A stretch of 64,000 bases of DNA from Bin55 sp965203735 (GCA_965203735.1 OZ241909.1:186001-250000); one strand, 5' to 3'. Counted from the stretch's first letter, positions 1 through 10,386 are shown. The notes: generated by a model from the sequence alone, not told the origin. Numbers and translations are program-made.

Positions 1-3000
1 GATAGTCAAATACGGGCCATCGGAGCACCCATTGCGAAGAAAGACAACGAAACTAGACCAGCAAGAGACGAGTCGCTAACGACACTGTCTCTCAACCCGA
101 GCTACTCGACAGTCAGTGCATCTGTCGGCATGACCACAGAGGCACTAGGAGGTGCCCCAGCTCCAAAGCGACCACCGACGGGTGATTCGGACTTCATTGA
201 CTGGCTACATACCGATTCTGCGATCGACGCCATTGTGAATCAGGCTGAACAAACAGGCAGAGATTGGACTTTCGGATGGGTGCAAATTGGTCAACCGATG
301 AAGGCCGATACCATTCGAGCCGCACTGGATGAATTCGATGTCTCCGTACTGGGATCAAGCGGAAACCTTATTCGCCTGACACTGCCTGGCGATCGTCAGA
401 AATTGGAAGCGATTGGAGGATTGGATTGGGTAGTCGGTATTGGTGTGCAGCCACCCCATCTCAAAGTGGCAAAAGACTTGGCGAAGGAAGCCAGAGATTC
501 CGTTGCATCCACGCAAACACCGGTGTTCGTGACAGTGATGACGTCCGATAGGGAAGACGCTTTCCGAAGTGAATTGGAGAGCCTAGGTGTCGTTGTCGGA
601 CACTTCGATCCGGCAATTCGAACCTTTGCCGCCGCAGTCCTGCATAGTCAACTGCACTCCGTGTCTCAGCTGGACTTTATACAAGCCATTGAGAGAATTG
701 GCATCGCGACTGCCTCGCACGACACGGCTGTTCCCGCGATGGGAGTGGATGCTCTCAGGAATATTGGAAACGCGTCGGGAGTCTACACCGGAACCAGCGG
801 ACTGACGACTCCCATAGCGGTAATGGATACCGGACTCAACACCCAACACATCGACATCTCGTCGATGAGGAAGAGCATTTGCGGCGCGAACTTCATTGAA
901 GGCGAGGACCAAGACCTCTGGATTGATCAACACGGTCACGGCACTCATGTCACCGGAACCGTCTCGGGCAATGGATATTTTGAACCCCGCTATGCGGGGA
1001 TGGCGCCAAGTGTCGAGCACATTCGATTCGCCAAGGTCCTGTCTGCGTTCGGCAGCGGCAGTTTCGCGGGCATCATTCGAGGCATGGATTTTCTCGCGAA
1101 ATCCACTTCATGTCCGAACGAAGGTTGGTCAAGCGACGAGATCAAGCCACTTATCGTAAACATGAGCCTGTCGGGCTCGAGTCTTCGATGGGATGGCAAG
1201 TCAGCAGGACCGCGCAAGCTCGACTCGATAGCGTGGTCGCACCGCCAACTCTACGTGGTGTCGAACTCCAACCGGGACATCCATGGCTATTCAAACTTCG
1301 CTGCCGCCAAGAACTCTCTGGCGGTGGGAGCGGCGCAGGACTCAGGTGAACTTGCCAGTTTCAGTAGTCTTGGTCCTACGGCCGACGGACGTCTAGTACC
1401 ATCGATTGTGGGCACGGGCGTTTATGTCTACTCCGCTGAAGGCGATGGAAACTACGATACCTACGTCAGACTCAGCGGTACCAGTATGTCTTCTCCCGCC
1501 GTCGCGGGGGTAGCTGCACTGCTCATGGATGCCTCTCCCGAGCATCGGGAACAACCGGCATTGGTGCGCGCACGTCTCATGGCCAGCGCCATCAAGCCGG
1601 ACGCTTGGTTCGAGTCGGACGAAGTTTTTCCGAGCAACAATACCAACGGTCCGGGGTCGATCCAGGCCCAATACGGAATGGGTTTGGTCTCGGCGCGAAC
1701 CTCCGTACTCAACAACGATATTGCGGAAGGATGGTTGGGTTCTGGTGCCACAGTGTCGATGGAAGACGACACGTATGCCTATCAGGACATCGAAGTGCCA
1801 GAAGGCGCATCTCGGCTCGATGTCGTCATGACTTGGGACGAGCCTCCTGCGGACACCATTGCAAGCTCGGTACTCAACGACCTTGATCTTTGGGTCGACT
1901 ATCAAGCCGACTGTGGTTCCGGTTCGTGCGGCGAATACTCGTCGCAATCGAAGATTGATAATGTGGAGTGGGTAATTGTTCAAGATCCTGAGCCCGGAAC
2001 CTATCGAGTCAAGATTGCAGCTCAACGCGTCTATACCGATGCACCAAGAGCTGCGGTTGCATGGAACATCATTCGCGGCGACTCGACACCCCAGCTGAGC
2101 GTGACGACCGACCAGGAAATCTACGAAGCGGAGAGCGGACAAGCCCACGACCATGTGGTTGAACTGACTGTCTCCACCGATGGTTACGTTGCGGCGGGGA
2201 CAAGGCTTCACATTGATTGCCGCAACATGGACAACGAGCCATGTGACTCGATCGGTTTCCTAGGGACCAACTCGCGTCACCTGCAAGGAACCTATGCTGG
2301 ACTCAGTACAAGAGAGGATGGCGTAGGAATCAAGTTTGAAGGCCATGAAAGCATCGCTTTGGGCGAAATTGGCCAAGGGGAGGAGCAACACGTTCTATTG
2401 CAACTGGCTTCGTTGAGCGAAGAACCCATACGAATCTTCTTCACCGCTACCGCTTGGAATGCCAGCGCTGGAAATGCCTCGATCGTATTCAAGGAAACCG
2501 ACTCGGACATTGACACTGACAATGTACCGCAGCCACCGCCCAACGACACCTTCGAGTCGGCGACATCACTGAATGAACAGATGGGAGCTCTTGAAATCGA
2601 TACGTTGTTGGCAACATCGGAAAGCGGTGAGCCCATACAACAACTGCGTCAACTCTCTCACGACCAACGACCATCCCGATCTGTATGGTTCGAATGGACC
2701 GCCGAGTCATCTGGGTTAGCTACTTTTTTGGCCGCTCCAAGCGGACCGATACCCGATTGGTACATCGAAGAATCCTATCCTTCACTCGATGTCTTTCAAG
2801 TGACCGATAATTGCTGCGGCGTCGCTCGCGCAAAGCGCATCGCATCAGCGGATTGGTCCGTCCAGTTCTTCGCGGAGCAGGATCGAGAGTATCGCATCCG
2901 GGTCAGCAATGCACATAAGTCCATCCCCATGACATTGAACTGGCATACGGGAGATCGGCCACCCAACGACGACTTCGCGGACGCGATCACACTGGATGGA

Positions 3001-5844
3001 GATTCGGGAGAAGTGTCAGGACACAATCTCGGAGCGACCATAGAGCTGGGAGAGACTTATGGAGAGCTTGCGGCGAGCGTTTGGTACCGCTGGACAGCGC
3101 CCGAAGACGGTAGATGGGAGTTTCAGATACCGGATGCCCAAGTCATCCATGTCCTAGTTTTTTCTGGGAATAGTGTCGGTGACTTGAGAATGGTTTCGGG
3201 TATTGCATCGCCTGGCGACTCCGTCTCTGTGGCTGCAAGAGGCGGCGAGAACTATCACATCATGATTGCGTCTCCCGACGCTTTTTCTGGTGGTTGGCAG
3301 TTCGATGAACTGAACTGGGAGAAAACAGAGGATTCATCGAACGGACAGGACATGTTTAGCGACGGCAGCTCTATACAGAGTCGAGACCGCGGAAGTATTC
3401 GAGTTACAACTCGGAGCGGCTATGGCGTTGAACCTCGAGAACCTCTTTCCACGGGCATTCAGACCGGATGGTTCAAATGGAACGCTCCATCGGATGGAAG
3501 ATTCACTTGGTATTGGCGGCGCAGTGACCTCCACATAGGGGCGTACTCGGGCGACTCCATGGAGGAGTTGCAAGAAGCGTCTCTTGACACTTACGCGTCG
3601 GGCAAACGCGAGTTCGTGTTCGATGCGACTCAGGATGAAGAGTATGCGTTTTCGGTGGGTCGAAATCCAGAAGAAAGCGCGGCTTATTCCTACAGCAGGT
3701 TTAATCAGAGCGACACTCTAATCTGGGGCAAGACGCCCGACAATGATCTGGCCAGCGAAGGAACGAGAATAAGTGACGCATCCGGCGTGGTCACCGGGTC
3801 GGGACAGTTCGCGACAACGGAGCCAGACGGTCTCCTGCACTTGGGACACTCCTCGCTTTGGTACACCTACGAGGTCCAAGAGACGGGATGGATGAAGTTC
3901 TGGATCGACGAGGTTGACTCAGGGTACATATTGTCCGCCTTTAGGAGTGGGAGTGAGGATGGAGACCTTGAGTTCATCATCGCATCGCGTTCTACAAGAC
4001 TCCCGGGGGAGGGAGTCGAGATCGTTGTCTATGCGGAAGTAGGTTCGGAATTGCATCTTCGAATAGGCAACACGAGACCGCACTTTGATTCGAACTTCAC
4101 GCTTAATTGGAGCCCCTCGGATACTCCAAAATGGCTAAGGTATCTTGGACGCGTTTCCGATGGACGACGCGACGCTTCGGGCAACATTGTCTCTCTAGGT
4201 GAGCCCTCCGGGCTTGCGATGTCCTCGGATGGCGCACTGTTGGTTGCTTCAACCGATGTCGGATTGAGTTCGTTTACTCGCGACGCAGACACAGGCGAAC
4301 TCTCTTTCCTGCAAGAAATCGAGGACGTTGGTGGAAATAGCTACTTGTTGTGGGATCCCTATCGCGAGCGCTTGGTTGCAAACAATGAAGACACTTGGTG
4401 GACCCTCAGGCCCAAGTCGAGCGAATCGATGGAACTAGATCTGGAGCAGGTCGCGTACGGTGTCGGTCCGGTTCGAGATGCAAATTACGTAGGTAGCCCC
4501 GCAATGTTTCTGGGCAATAACGGCGACTATCTCTACAAATCCATGATTGAAATGCAAGCCGTGTATGAGTTCAACTCTTCCGGTGGTATCGAATACATAG
4601 AAATTCTTGAACCTCAGAGCGAAGCTGTCTATCCCTCTAAAGAGGGTAGCCTTTGGTACCAATGGGACCGTGGACGCGTTGCACTTATGCAGCGAGAGCT
4701 TGGCAGTGGCGCATATCAACCTGTCTCGGATGCACAGTATCCGACCACCTGGAATACCTCGCTACTTGCTTCTTCGGAAAGAGATGAATTCTTATATTCA
4801 ACCTACGAGAACGCATGGTGGAATACTGACTTCAAAGTCTTTGACGTGGATACCGAGAACCTTGAAGTGTCCGAAATCGCAAGTACTCCATTGAATGATC
4901 TCAGACTATCGCAATGCGATGTCGTTCTTCCGCGAACCGGCTCCTATACTGCAGATGTTCTATGCACTTTTGGTGCGTACGTCGTCGAATACGTGCCCGA
5001 TTCGAATACAACGTATCTGCGCGACCATCTCGTAAACGCCCGTTCTAACCTAGAGATTCGTGACCGGTTTGGACGCCTGGTCCCACGCTATACGCCGTCG
5101 AGCTTTAATCCCATAGTGGCAAGCCCCGACGGCAGGCACATCTATGCTTCAACCTTTAATCATGGAATTCTCATCTTCGAACGCATCGGCAATGAGATCA
5201 CAGACGTGGACTCGGTATTGTTGTCGAGAGTCCGTCGGTTGGATCTCATCCAAGCGTCAGACAACACCATCCAGTTTGCGACCGAAACCGTGGAGGATGG
5301 TTGCATTGAAAGTTCCGAGTGGACCGTCGACGGTGTTAGCTACACACTCGTCGACTCAAGATGGCAGCAACGAGATGTGGGATCTCCGTGGACCGATATC
5401 GATGGCACGAGCGAAATCGGTCAGTTGTGTTCGTTTGCTTCGAGCGAAACAAAGGAATACCGGCTGATGGCCAACATAACCATTGACGGGGAGACTCTTG
5501 AATATGCGAGCAACTTCTTTGGGTCTGTGATCTACTCCCGTCTGGACGCTCTTTCGGTCGCTCCCGGGGAAGTCACACTGGATGCCCTCACTATCACAGA
5601 ATGCACTTCGATATCAAACTTTACGTTGAACGGCGTTACGTACACCGTAGAGACCTCCAAGTGGCAGAAAAGAGCCGATGAAGAGGAGGATTGGTCTGAG
5701 ATAGACTCCACAATAACAACAGGAGAATTGTGTCCGTATGATCCCGAGGATTCTGATCAATATCGATTGGTCGGCAAGTTCGTCATTGATGGCGAGACTG
5801 GCTATTACTCAAGCAATGTGATGCAAGAGGAAGAAGACGGTTGA
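1..5844 (+). CDS. Giant subtilisin-like (S8) secreted protease, 5' end outside window
   Basis: Predicted exported serine endopeptidase. The frame is open from base 1 through the first ATG at 130, so the real start and signal peptide lie upstream. Numbering from that ATG, the catalytic triad is Asp233 (VMDTG), His270 (HGHGTH) and Ser452 (GTSMSSP). A beta-sandwich P/PPC-like region follows at about 540-660. Domains opening with PPND-F appear at about 800 and 943, with related divergent units to about 1330. A stretch at about 1335-1690 resembles a lactonase-type beta-propeller. Two roughly 95-residue tandem repeats (about 1703-1800 and 1808-1900), each with paired cysteines, end the protein. At more than 1900 residues it is far longer than ordinary subtilisins, as expected for a surface-anchored or adhesive protease. 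Family assignment is firm from the triad; domain names after the catalytic part are by resemblance. No partner gene is visible. Confidence 0.93.
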   Translation, partial: DSQIRAIGAPIAKKDNETRPARDESLTTLSLNPSYSTVSASVGMTTEALGGAPAPKRPPTGDSDFIDWLHTDSAIDAIVNQAEQTGRDWTFGWVQIGQPMKADTIRAALDEFDVSVLGSSGNLIRLTLPGDRQKLEAIGGLDWVVGIGVQPPHLKVAKDLAKEARDSVASTQTPVFVTVMTSDREDAFRSELESLGVVVGHFDPAIRTFAAAVLHSQLHSVSQLDFIQAIERIGIATASHDTAVPAMGVDALRNIGNASGVYTGTSGLTTPIAVMDTGLNTQHIDISSMRKSICGANFIEGEDQDLWIDQHGHGTHVTGTVSGNGYFEPRYAGMAPSVEHIRFAKVLSAFGSGSFAGIIRGMDFLAKSTSCPNEGWSSDEIKPLIVNMSLSGSSLRWDGKSAGPRKLDSIAWSHRQLYVVSNSNRDIHGYSNFAAAKNSLAVGAAQDSGELASFSSLGPTADGRLVPSIVGTGVYVYSAEGDGNYDTYVRLSGTSMSSPAVAGVAALLMDASPEHREQPALVRARLMASAIKPDAWFESDEVFPSNNTNGPGSIQAQYGMGLVSARTSVLNNDIAEGWLGSGATVSMEDDTYAYQDIEVPEGASRLDVVMTWDEPPADTIASSVLNDLDLWVDYQADCGSGSCGEYSSQSKIDNVEWVIVQDPEPGTYRVKIAAQRVYTDAPRAAVAWNIIRGDSTPQLSVTTDQEIYEAESGQAHDHVVELTVSTDGYVAAGTRLHIDCRNMDNEPCDSIGFLGTNSRHLQGTYAGLSTREDGVGIKFEGHESIALGEIGQGEEQHVLLQLASLSEEPIRIFFTATAWNASAGNASIVFKETDSDIDTDNVPQPPPNDTFESATSLNEQMGALEIDTLLATSESGEPIQQLRQLSHDQRPSRSVWFEWTAESSGLATFLAAPSGPIPDWYIEESYPSLDVFQVTDNCCGVARAKRIASADWSVQFFAEQDREYRIRVSNAHKSIPMTLNWHTGDRPPNDDFADAITLDGDSGEVSGHNLGATIELGETYGELAASVWYRWTAPEDGRWEFQIPDAQVIHVLVFSGNSVGDLRMVSGIASPGDSVSVAARGGENYHIMIASPDAFSGGWQFDELNWEKTEDSSNGQDMFSDGSSIQSRDRGSIRVTTRSGYGVEPREPLSTGIQTGWFKWNAPSDGRFTWYWRRSDLHIGAYSGDSMEELQEASLDTYASGKREFVFDATQDEEYAFSVGRNPEESAAYSYSRFNQSDTLIWGKTPDNDLASEGTRISDASGVVTGSGQFATTEPDGLLHLGHSSLWYTYEVQETGWMKFWIDEVDSGYILSAFRSGSEDGDLEFIIASRSTRLPGEGVEIVVYAEVGSELHLRIGNTRPHFDSNFTLNWSPSDTPKWLRYLGRVSDGRRDASGNIVSLGEPSGLAMSSDGALLVASTDVGLSSFTRDADTGELSFLQEIEDVGGNSYLLWDPYRERLVANNEDTWWTLRPKSSESMELDLEQVAYGVGPVRDANYVGSPAMFLGNNGDYLYKSMIEMQAVYEFNSSGGIEYIEILEPQSEAVYPSKEGSLWYQWDRGRVALMQRELGSGAYQPVSDAQYPTTWNTSLLASSERDEFLYSTYENAWWNTDFKVFDVDTENLEVSEIASTPLNDLRLSQCDVVLPRTGSYTADVLCTFGAYVVEYVPDSNTTYLRDHLVNARSNLEIRDRFGRLVPRYTPSSFNPIVASPDGRHIYASTFNHGILIFERIGNEITDVDSVLLSRVRRLDLIQASDNTIQFATETVEDGCIESSEWTVDGVSYTLVDSRWQQRDVGSPWTDIDGTSEIGQLCSFASSETKEYRLMANITIDGETLEYASNFFGSVIYSRLDALSVAPGEVTLDALTITECTSISNFTLNGVTYTVETSKWQKRADEEEDWSEIDSTITTGELCPYDPEDSDQYRLVGKFVIDGETGYYSSNVMQEEEDG

Positions 5845-5901
5845 TTTGAACAACTATCCTGGCCTTTCATTTACCCAACGGTGATCATTCTTGCTGCTTA
5901 T

Positions 5902-5923
5902 TAGTTTCCGTTTGCGGAAACTA
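5902..5923. terminator. Perfect 9-bp hairpin after the protease gene
   Basis: TAGTTTCCG and CGGAAACTA form a perfect stem around a TTTG loop, 58 bases after the protease stop. No T-run follows on the plus strand, so it may be a factor-dependent terminator or an RNA-stabilising hairpin rather than a classical intrinsic terminator. Confidence 0.45.
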
Positions 5924-6536
5924 GTGGAAGAGGAGGTGATTCGGCTGGGGTGGGAGCAATGGATATGAAGAGTCGTCCTCCTTCTCTCCTTCTAGCAATG
6001 ATTCTCGACCGCAATCAACTTCAGATAACTGCTTCTCTTCACCCATTGCTCGCACGTCTCGCCAGAGACCTACGATGGAAAATATTTTCCCCGATAACAG
6101 TGACTCTAGCGTCCTATACCTCAATCGGTATTCGCGTATGGATTTGCTCCATCTCTGGACGTTCAATACCGGACAACGATCCATCATCGCCGTACACATC
6201 GCGTAGTCCGAGAAGCAGTTGATCTACACAACGAAAGTAAACGAAAAGGTTGGAGAAGGACTGACTTGTCGTCTTGATCGAGTGGGTAAGACCCAGTTGC
6301 ACTAGTGCCATTAGGCTAGCCGAGGAATCCAATCCGAGAAATCCGCTCACCAGCGGACTAGTTTGAGCTTAAGATTCAATGACAAGACAACGCCAAAAAT
6401 ACCGAGCCATCCAAACTAATCAGAAAAAAGTTCTAGAGTTCCGGGAATTGTGCCGGACCCGACCAAAACACTTGGCGGAATTACTGAATACCCTAACTTC
6501 GAATGACAGCGTTGAACCTGAACTAACTAGTCAATC
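5924..6536. other. Intergenic stretch without a convincing gene
   Basis: About 600 bases with only short overlapping frames on both strands. A minus-strand frame at 6114-6350 has a plausible hydrophobic, helical composition and could be a gene remnant, but it has no recognisable family or supported start. Confidence 0.4.
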
Positions 6537-6905
6537 TCAACCAGCACTTTTTTGATAACGAGATTTTTCTACGTAATCAGGAAAGTGAATTCCCCACGCT
6601 CTCCCGTCGCCAGCCAATTTTGCGATTCCACGCCCAGGCACAGGTTTCTTGCACGGAATTGCGTTCCACATTTTTGCGATCGACTCCGCACCAGGACTGA
6701 AGTACACCGTATCTAAATTAGTCTTCAGATCGATACAGCTAAATATGGCAATATCTGAATATTCCTCACCTGAATTGGCCTTTTTCAAAACGAGATCTAG
6801 GTAGGATTGCAACATCCTTTCCGCAGAAATTAGAAACTCCGTACTCAAGGGGTTTGAAGTTCTGCAGAACCAGCTCAAAGTGTCTCCTTCCACTAACCGT
6901 TTCAA
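6537..6905 (-). CDS. Hypothetical protein, possibly the 3' half of a frameshifted gene
   Basis: A 122-residue frame starting at TTG (6905) with protein-like composition: a helical N-terminal half and a Gly/Pro-rich C-terminal half containing GRGIAKLAGDGRAWGIHFP. No family recognised. Its TTG overlaps the TGA of the upstream minus-strand frame (6902-7249) by four bases, so the two may be one gene broken by a frameshift or a translationally coupled pair. No strong ribosome binding site is visible. It is the only convincing coding signal between the protease and the first beta-barrel. Confidence 0.4.
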   Translation of the reverse strand: MKRLVEGDTLSWFCRTSNPLSTEFLISAERMLQSYLDLVLKKANSGEEYSDIAIFSCIDLKTNLDTVYFSPGAESIAKMWNAIPCKKPVPGRGIAKLAGDGRAWGIHFPDYVEKSRYQKSAG

Positions 6906-7249
6906 TCGTCCGTTCCTCTGTGCCTCAAGTACTCGTCCTCTTGAAGCTCTCGAAGAAGAGCGTTCAAGTTTCTAGATCTTACATTTTCCTTAGTTGTGAA
7001 GCTCGAAAGCCATGTAGTTTTGCTGACCAATCGTTTCTGAATGCTCTCCTGAAATCTGAGTGACAATCCTGTCCTATCAATTAGCCAGAGCTCTCTGTGG
7101 CGCAACTTCTGTTTGCTATAGTGACAGGACTTTGAAGGCTCGAGCCAGGGGTGATTGAGTGAAGGCGGATAAGTCCAAGAAGCATCGAGCGCAAGGCATG
7201 TCCGTTGCCTCGCGCCACGAAGCACCGGAAACGAGAAACAGGCATCCAA
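6902..7249 (-). pseudogene. Probable 5' part of the same broken gene
   Basis: This frame ends four bases inside the start of the 6537-6905 frame. Its last 60 residues are charged and helical and look coding (a segment beginning ELWLIDRTG and ending in LLRELQEDEY), while the first half looks like random translation. No start codon with a binding site supports 7249. Most economical reading: one minus-strand gene of about 180 residues with a frameshift near 6903. Confidence 0.3.
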
Positions 7250-7741
7250 ACAAGGGTGAATCCCTCCTGTGGCGTGAAACGAGTTTGTGTGAGCGGTTTC
7301 GCTCCCTAATTATTGTCAAAATTCTCGCCGACAAGACCTCGCTTCAGCAGAGATGATTTTGAACGAGAGACTGCAAGATTCCGGCGAATTTCACGGACAC
7401 AGCACAAACGAGATCGAATCCACAAGAATTGGTATACGATGGAACAAGCTCGCTCCGCTGAACGAAGACTCTAAGTGAGCCTCCAAGACGAGGTTTTTTG
7501 GGTGGCCTACGAAGAAATGGCTTGTCAACTGGAGACGGTCCCGTACCGGTTTCGATTGTCTTCTGAGTGCGGGATTTCATGCGCAGTGGAGGACGAAATT
7601 CGAGCTCGAGAGACATCAGGTTACGTCGAGTTGTCCGACTGGTAAGTGTAGAGATCACCGCTTCGAACTAGACGGTATGAGTAGTGTCAGACGAGGAAGT
7701 CAGAGACCTTTCAATTAGACCCACTCTTTAGGAGAAAGAAC
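7250..7741. other. Intergenic, leader of the first beta-barrel gene
   Basis: No gene is supported here on either strand; the frames present have no protein-like composition. The last 15 bases hold a good ribosome binding site (TTTAGGAGAAAG) for the gene at 7742. Confidence 0.4.
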
Positions 7742-8350
7742 ATGAAGCAACTATTGGCAGCACTTGCAGCATTTTTGCTACTCGCCGCTCCTGTATCGGC
7801 AGAGAGACTAGTAATAGGTGAATTTACAGCGGTGAGTCTGTCCGAGGACACTACCGGTGCGGAATTTGAAGTGAATGGGGTCAGCTTTGACTACTTTTAC
7901 TTCAACGAAACCAACAATTTGTACATCGGATCTTCGGGGGGATCCGTAACGGGAAGCGACCGAGTTTGCGATCTTGAGTTTTGTCTGGACTATGACGTTC
8001 ACTTCGCATTTGCTGAATTCGCATTGGGATACAGTCTGGAAAATGGCTTTACTCCATTTGCATCAATCGCAACATCTTATACAGTGCTTGACTTTGGTCT
8101 CTCAGGTCAGGGGATTGTAGATGTGACAGAACAAGAGGACTTACTCAATATCGGTACTTTTTATGGCGATAGCGGAAAACGGTTCATGTTCTCCTTGAAT
8201 GGCCTCAACGAAGATGTTCAATCCTTGCGTGTGGGCGGCTTCTACACACTTGATTTCTGGAATTTTGTGTTGGGTGGTTCATTCGAAACCCCTACGGACA
8301 GTTTTTTGGATTCCTGGATTATTTCGGCCGGCATCGGCTATACGTTCTAG
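7742..8350 (+). CDS. Small outer-membrane beta-barrel protein (paralogue 1)
   Basis: A 202-residue exported protein. The N-terminus is a classical signal peptide (about 1-20, cleavage after VSA), and the rest alternates hydrophobic and polar residues in short amphipathic strands, ending in GIGYTF with a C-terminal Phe as in outer-membrane barrels. The ATG at 7742 has AGGAG eight bases upstream. It matches the protein at 10643-11212 in length, the motif FDYFYFNETNNLYIGSS against IDYLYFGEDNNLFFGAS, and the final strands, so the two are paralogues. Function beyond an eight-strand-type barrel cannot be assigned. The intervening 2.3 kb is full of broken genes. Confidence 0.8.
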   Translation: MKQLLAALAAFLLLAAPVSAERLVIGEFTAVSLSEDTTGAEFEVNGVSFDYFYFNETNNLYIGSSGGSVTGSDRVCDLEFCLDYDVHFAFAEFALGYSLENGFTPFASIATSYTVLDFGLSGQGIVDVTEQEDLLNIGTFYGDSGKRFMFSLNGLNEDVQSLRVGGFYTLDFWNFVLGGSFETPTDSFLDSWIISAGIGYTF

Positions 8351-8504
8351 TGGTTGGAGGCGTTCAAGTAACCTTCCAAATATAGTCAATGGGTCGTTGT
8401 GAGCATGGCTTCACACAGCTCACCTCTCCCACTCACTGCGGTGCATGTCTCACCCACCATGAGGAACCTGATGAACACCAAGACCCCACTTCCTGCAATG
8501 CGGG

Positions 8505-8892
8505 ATGTCAGGGGGCCAATTACCGGAGGGTGTAAAAAAAGAAGGTGATCTGGCACCCGAATTCACTCTGGAAAATTTAGACACTGACGAAGTTGCGCTG
8601 TCTGTAATTCAGGAAGAAAATGAAATCGAACTTGTGATTTTTGTGCATTGTGTTGCGGTCCTTGTATTGCAAAGGTCCCCAAGTTAGTAGAGCTTCATAT
8701 TGCATACTAAGACAGAGTTTTCGAGAATGTGTTTGTCTCCTTTGACGATCGGAAGCAAGGTCTGGAAGACAATGAAGTGCCCGGGGTACACAATGCCGAC
8801 CTGCGCCGTCAGTACGAACTTGCATACACGTAGAGTTTGACGCATTTAGCCCAAGGCAACTGCTCTTTGACTCCTGCAACACGAGAATCTGG
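8505..8892 (+). pseudogene. Remnant of a TlpA/peroxiredoxin-like thiol protein
   Basis: The first frame reads GDLAPEFTLENLDTDEVALS, the usual opening of redoxin/TlpA domains, through ELVIF. A +1 shift near 8640 then gives a CCGPCIAKVPKLVELHIAY segment with the thioredoxin-type C-G-P-C active site. An in-frame TAA follows, then FENVFVSFDDRKQGLEDNE and a TAG, and a further shift gives FDAFSPRQLLFDS, typical of the end of the fold. At least two frameshifts and two stops separate the pieces, so no functional product is expected. An intact TlpA-like gene lies at 60387. Confidence 0.7.
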
Positions 8893-8943
8893 CTCCGACT
8901 AAGACTATGCTTTAAACCGAGAAGCTCGAACAGGAACGAATCT

Positions 8944-9696
8944 GTGAGTCGGTCAAGAAGAACACCCCTCGACCCATTTGAGGTCGAGATTGACGAAAAA
9001 TTTCGGCGAAAACCCGGACAGTTCTTGCGTCAAAAATTCTTGCAACGTGGTTTATATGTGATGCTTGTCATAGGTTGTTCAATCGGGCTACTTGTGGCTT
9101 ACGCGACCTACGAGATCTTAGTGCCGTGGCTAGGATTGGAGGGAAGATTCACTTGGGTACTTCTGTATTGGATCCTGATGTGCCTGGCCTCTGTAGTGTT
9201 CATGACTTACTCCAAAGGTAGCTGGTCGTTTAGAAACCTGCTCAAGGGCATGGAAAGCGAGTAAATCGTCGCGGATGTCTTAGAAAGATCCATGCTGCAA
9301 GTATTCGGTTGTTGCGTTGTAAACGATGTCTTCATTCACGGGGGACTTGGCAATATTGATCACATTGTTGTTACTCCACGCAGAGTTCTGGTTATCGAGA
9401 CGAAGTACAGACGACTCAAGTACCAGTACTTTCAGAAAGCAATGCGGCAGATTGTCGGGCATGTCCAAAGGGTAGAGCAATACTTGAGCGCCGATGTGGA
9501 TGTAGTGGGCTGTCTTGTGTTGGTTCATCCATCCGCAGGAGTTAAGAGTAGTTACTCTTACGCCGGTCAGACTATACGTGCGTTCAAGCTCGAATCACTG
9601 AAGAGATTTCTTGATCGAGAATGCAGTAAGCCCCGCACGCTAAACGAGGATGTAATACAAAAGGTCGCCAAACTGGGGTTTGATGAATCTGAGTAA
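8944..9696 (+). pseudogene. Membrane-anchored NERD-domain protein split by an in-frame TAA
   Basis: The first 106 residues carry two membrane helices (about 36-58 and 68-86) and stop at TAA 9262-9264. The same frame continues without a gap: IVADVLERSML, then NDVFIHGGLGNIDHIVV and VLVIETKYRR, which is the NERD (nuclease-related) core with its Asp and Glu-x-Lys. NERD domains normally begin with a K-G...E...V-A-x-V-L motif, and here that motif spans the stop (KGMESE, stop, IVADVLE). The gene is therefore a single NERD membrane protein of about 250 codons interrupted by one nonsense change. Internal initiation at ATG 9292 would give a NERD fragment lacking its start. The 5' boundary at GTG 8944 is uncertain, as the frame is open upstream into the redoxin remnant. 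Confidence 0.75.
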
Positions 9697-9820
9697 CTGA
9701 CTGAATTCGAGCCTTAGTTTCTAAGAATATTGGTGCTTGGATGGACGCTCATCGTTTGGAGACAACCATTTGCGAACGAGCAAGAATTGGAAGAGCATCC
9801 GGGAGGCCGTCAACCACGTG

Positions 9821-9979
9821 CTAATCTTCGCCTGCGTTTTCCCCTGGGAAGTACTTCGTAAGAAACTCCTCGATCTCATTAAGGCGTTGATCAAGCTTTT
9901 TCCCAGAGAATTTGGCGCTGACTTCCTTGTGGCTGACCACAAGAGCCTCCCGTTCGTCTATATCAGGGAAGAATTCCAA
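9821..9979 (-). CDS. Short minus-strand frame with coding-like composition
   Basis: About 52 residues from a possible TTG at 9979 to TAG at 9821, containing the helical run KLDQRLNEIEEFLTKYF. No family, no binding site. It is probably the tail of another decayed gene, converging on the fragment at 9937-10386. Confidence 0.2.
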   Translation of the reverse strand: MEFFPDIDEREALVVSHKEVSAKFSGKKLDQRLNEIEEFLTKYFPGENAGED

Positions 9980-10386
9980 AAGACGCTACAACCGCCAATC
10001 ACTACAGCTCCGCAGCATCCAAAACAGTTCGATCGGAGGACTTGGCTCACCGCGAGCTAGCGCTAGAGTATGCGGTACGAGGCTACGAATTGGATCAAGA
10101 AGATCCATTTGTTGTGGCTACCTACGTTTGTGCATTGATGGGAATCGAATTGAAAGACGATGCGCGGAGAGTCGTTGAGGAGGATCGGTCCGGATTGACT
10201 GATTCCGATATCGATTAAGACAACCTTAGGATTTTCAATATCCTGACACCCAAAGAACTGAAAGAATGCAGCAAGCTCCTTCAACTCCTCGAAGGACATC
10301 CCGTTCAGGAGGACGAGAGTCGTCGAGAATCTCTTCCAATCCATAGAAAATTACCTTGGCAAATCAATTACTTGCAACAGATGTGA
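9937..10386 (+). pseudogene. Remnant of an unidentified helical protein, split by TAA
   Basis: A frame with good coding character runs from about 10030 (LAHRELALEYAVRGYELDQE...) to TAA at 10216-10218, then continues in frame (NILTPKELKECSKLLQLLEG) to TGA at 10384. The first part resembles TPR-like helices, but the match is weak. No start codon with a binding site is present. The in-frame stop and missing 5' end argue for a degraded gene. Confidence 0.4.

Noticed and set aside
1393..2211. Long minus-strand frame (272 codons) inside the subtilisin gene
   Set aside because: Antisense shadow of a gene with a firm catalytic triad; no protein family and no start signal.
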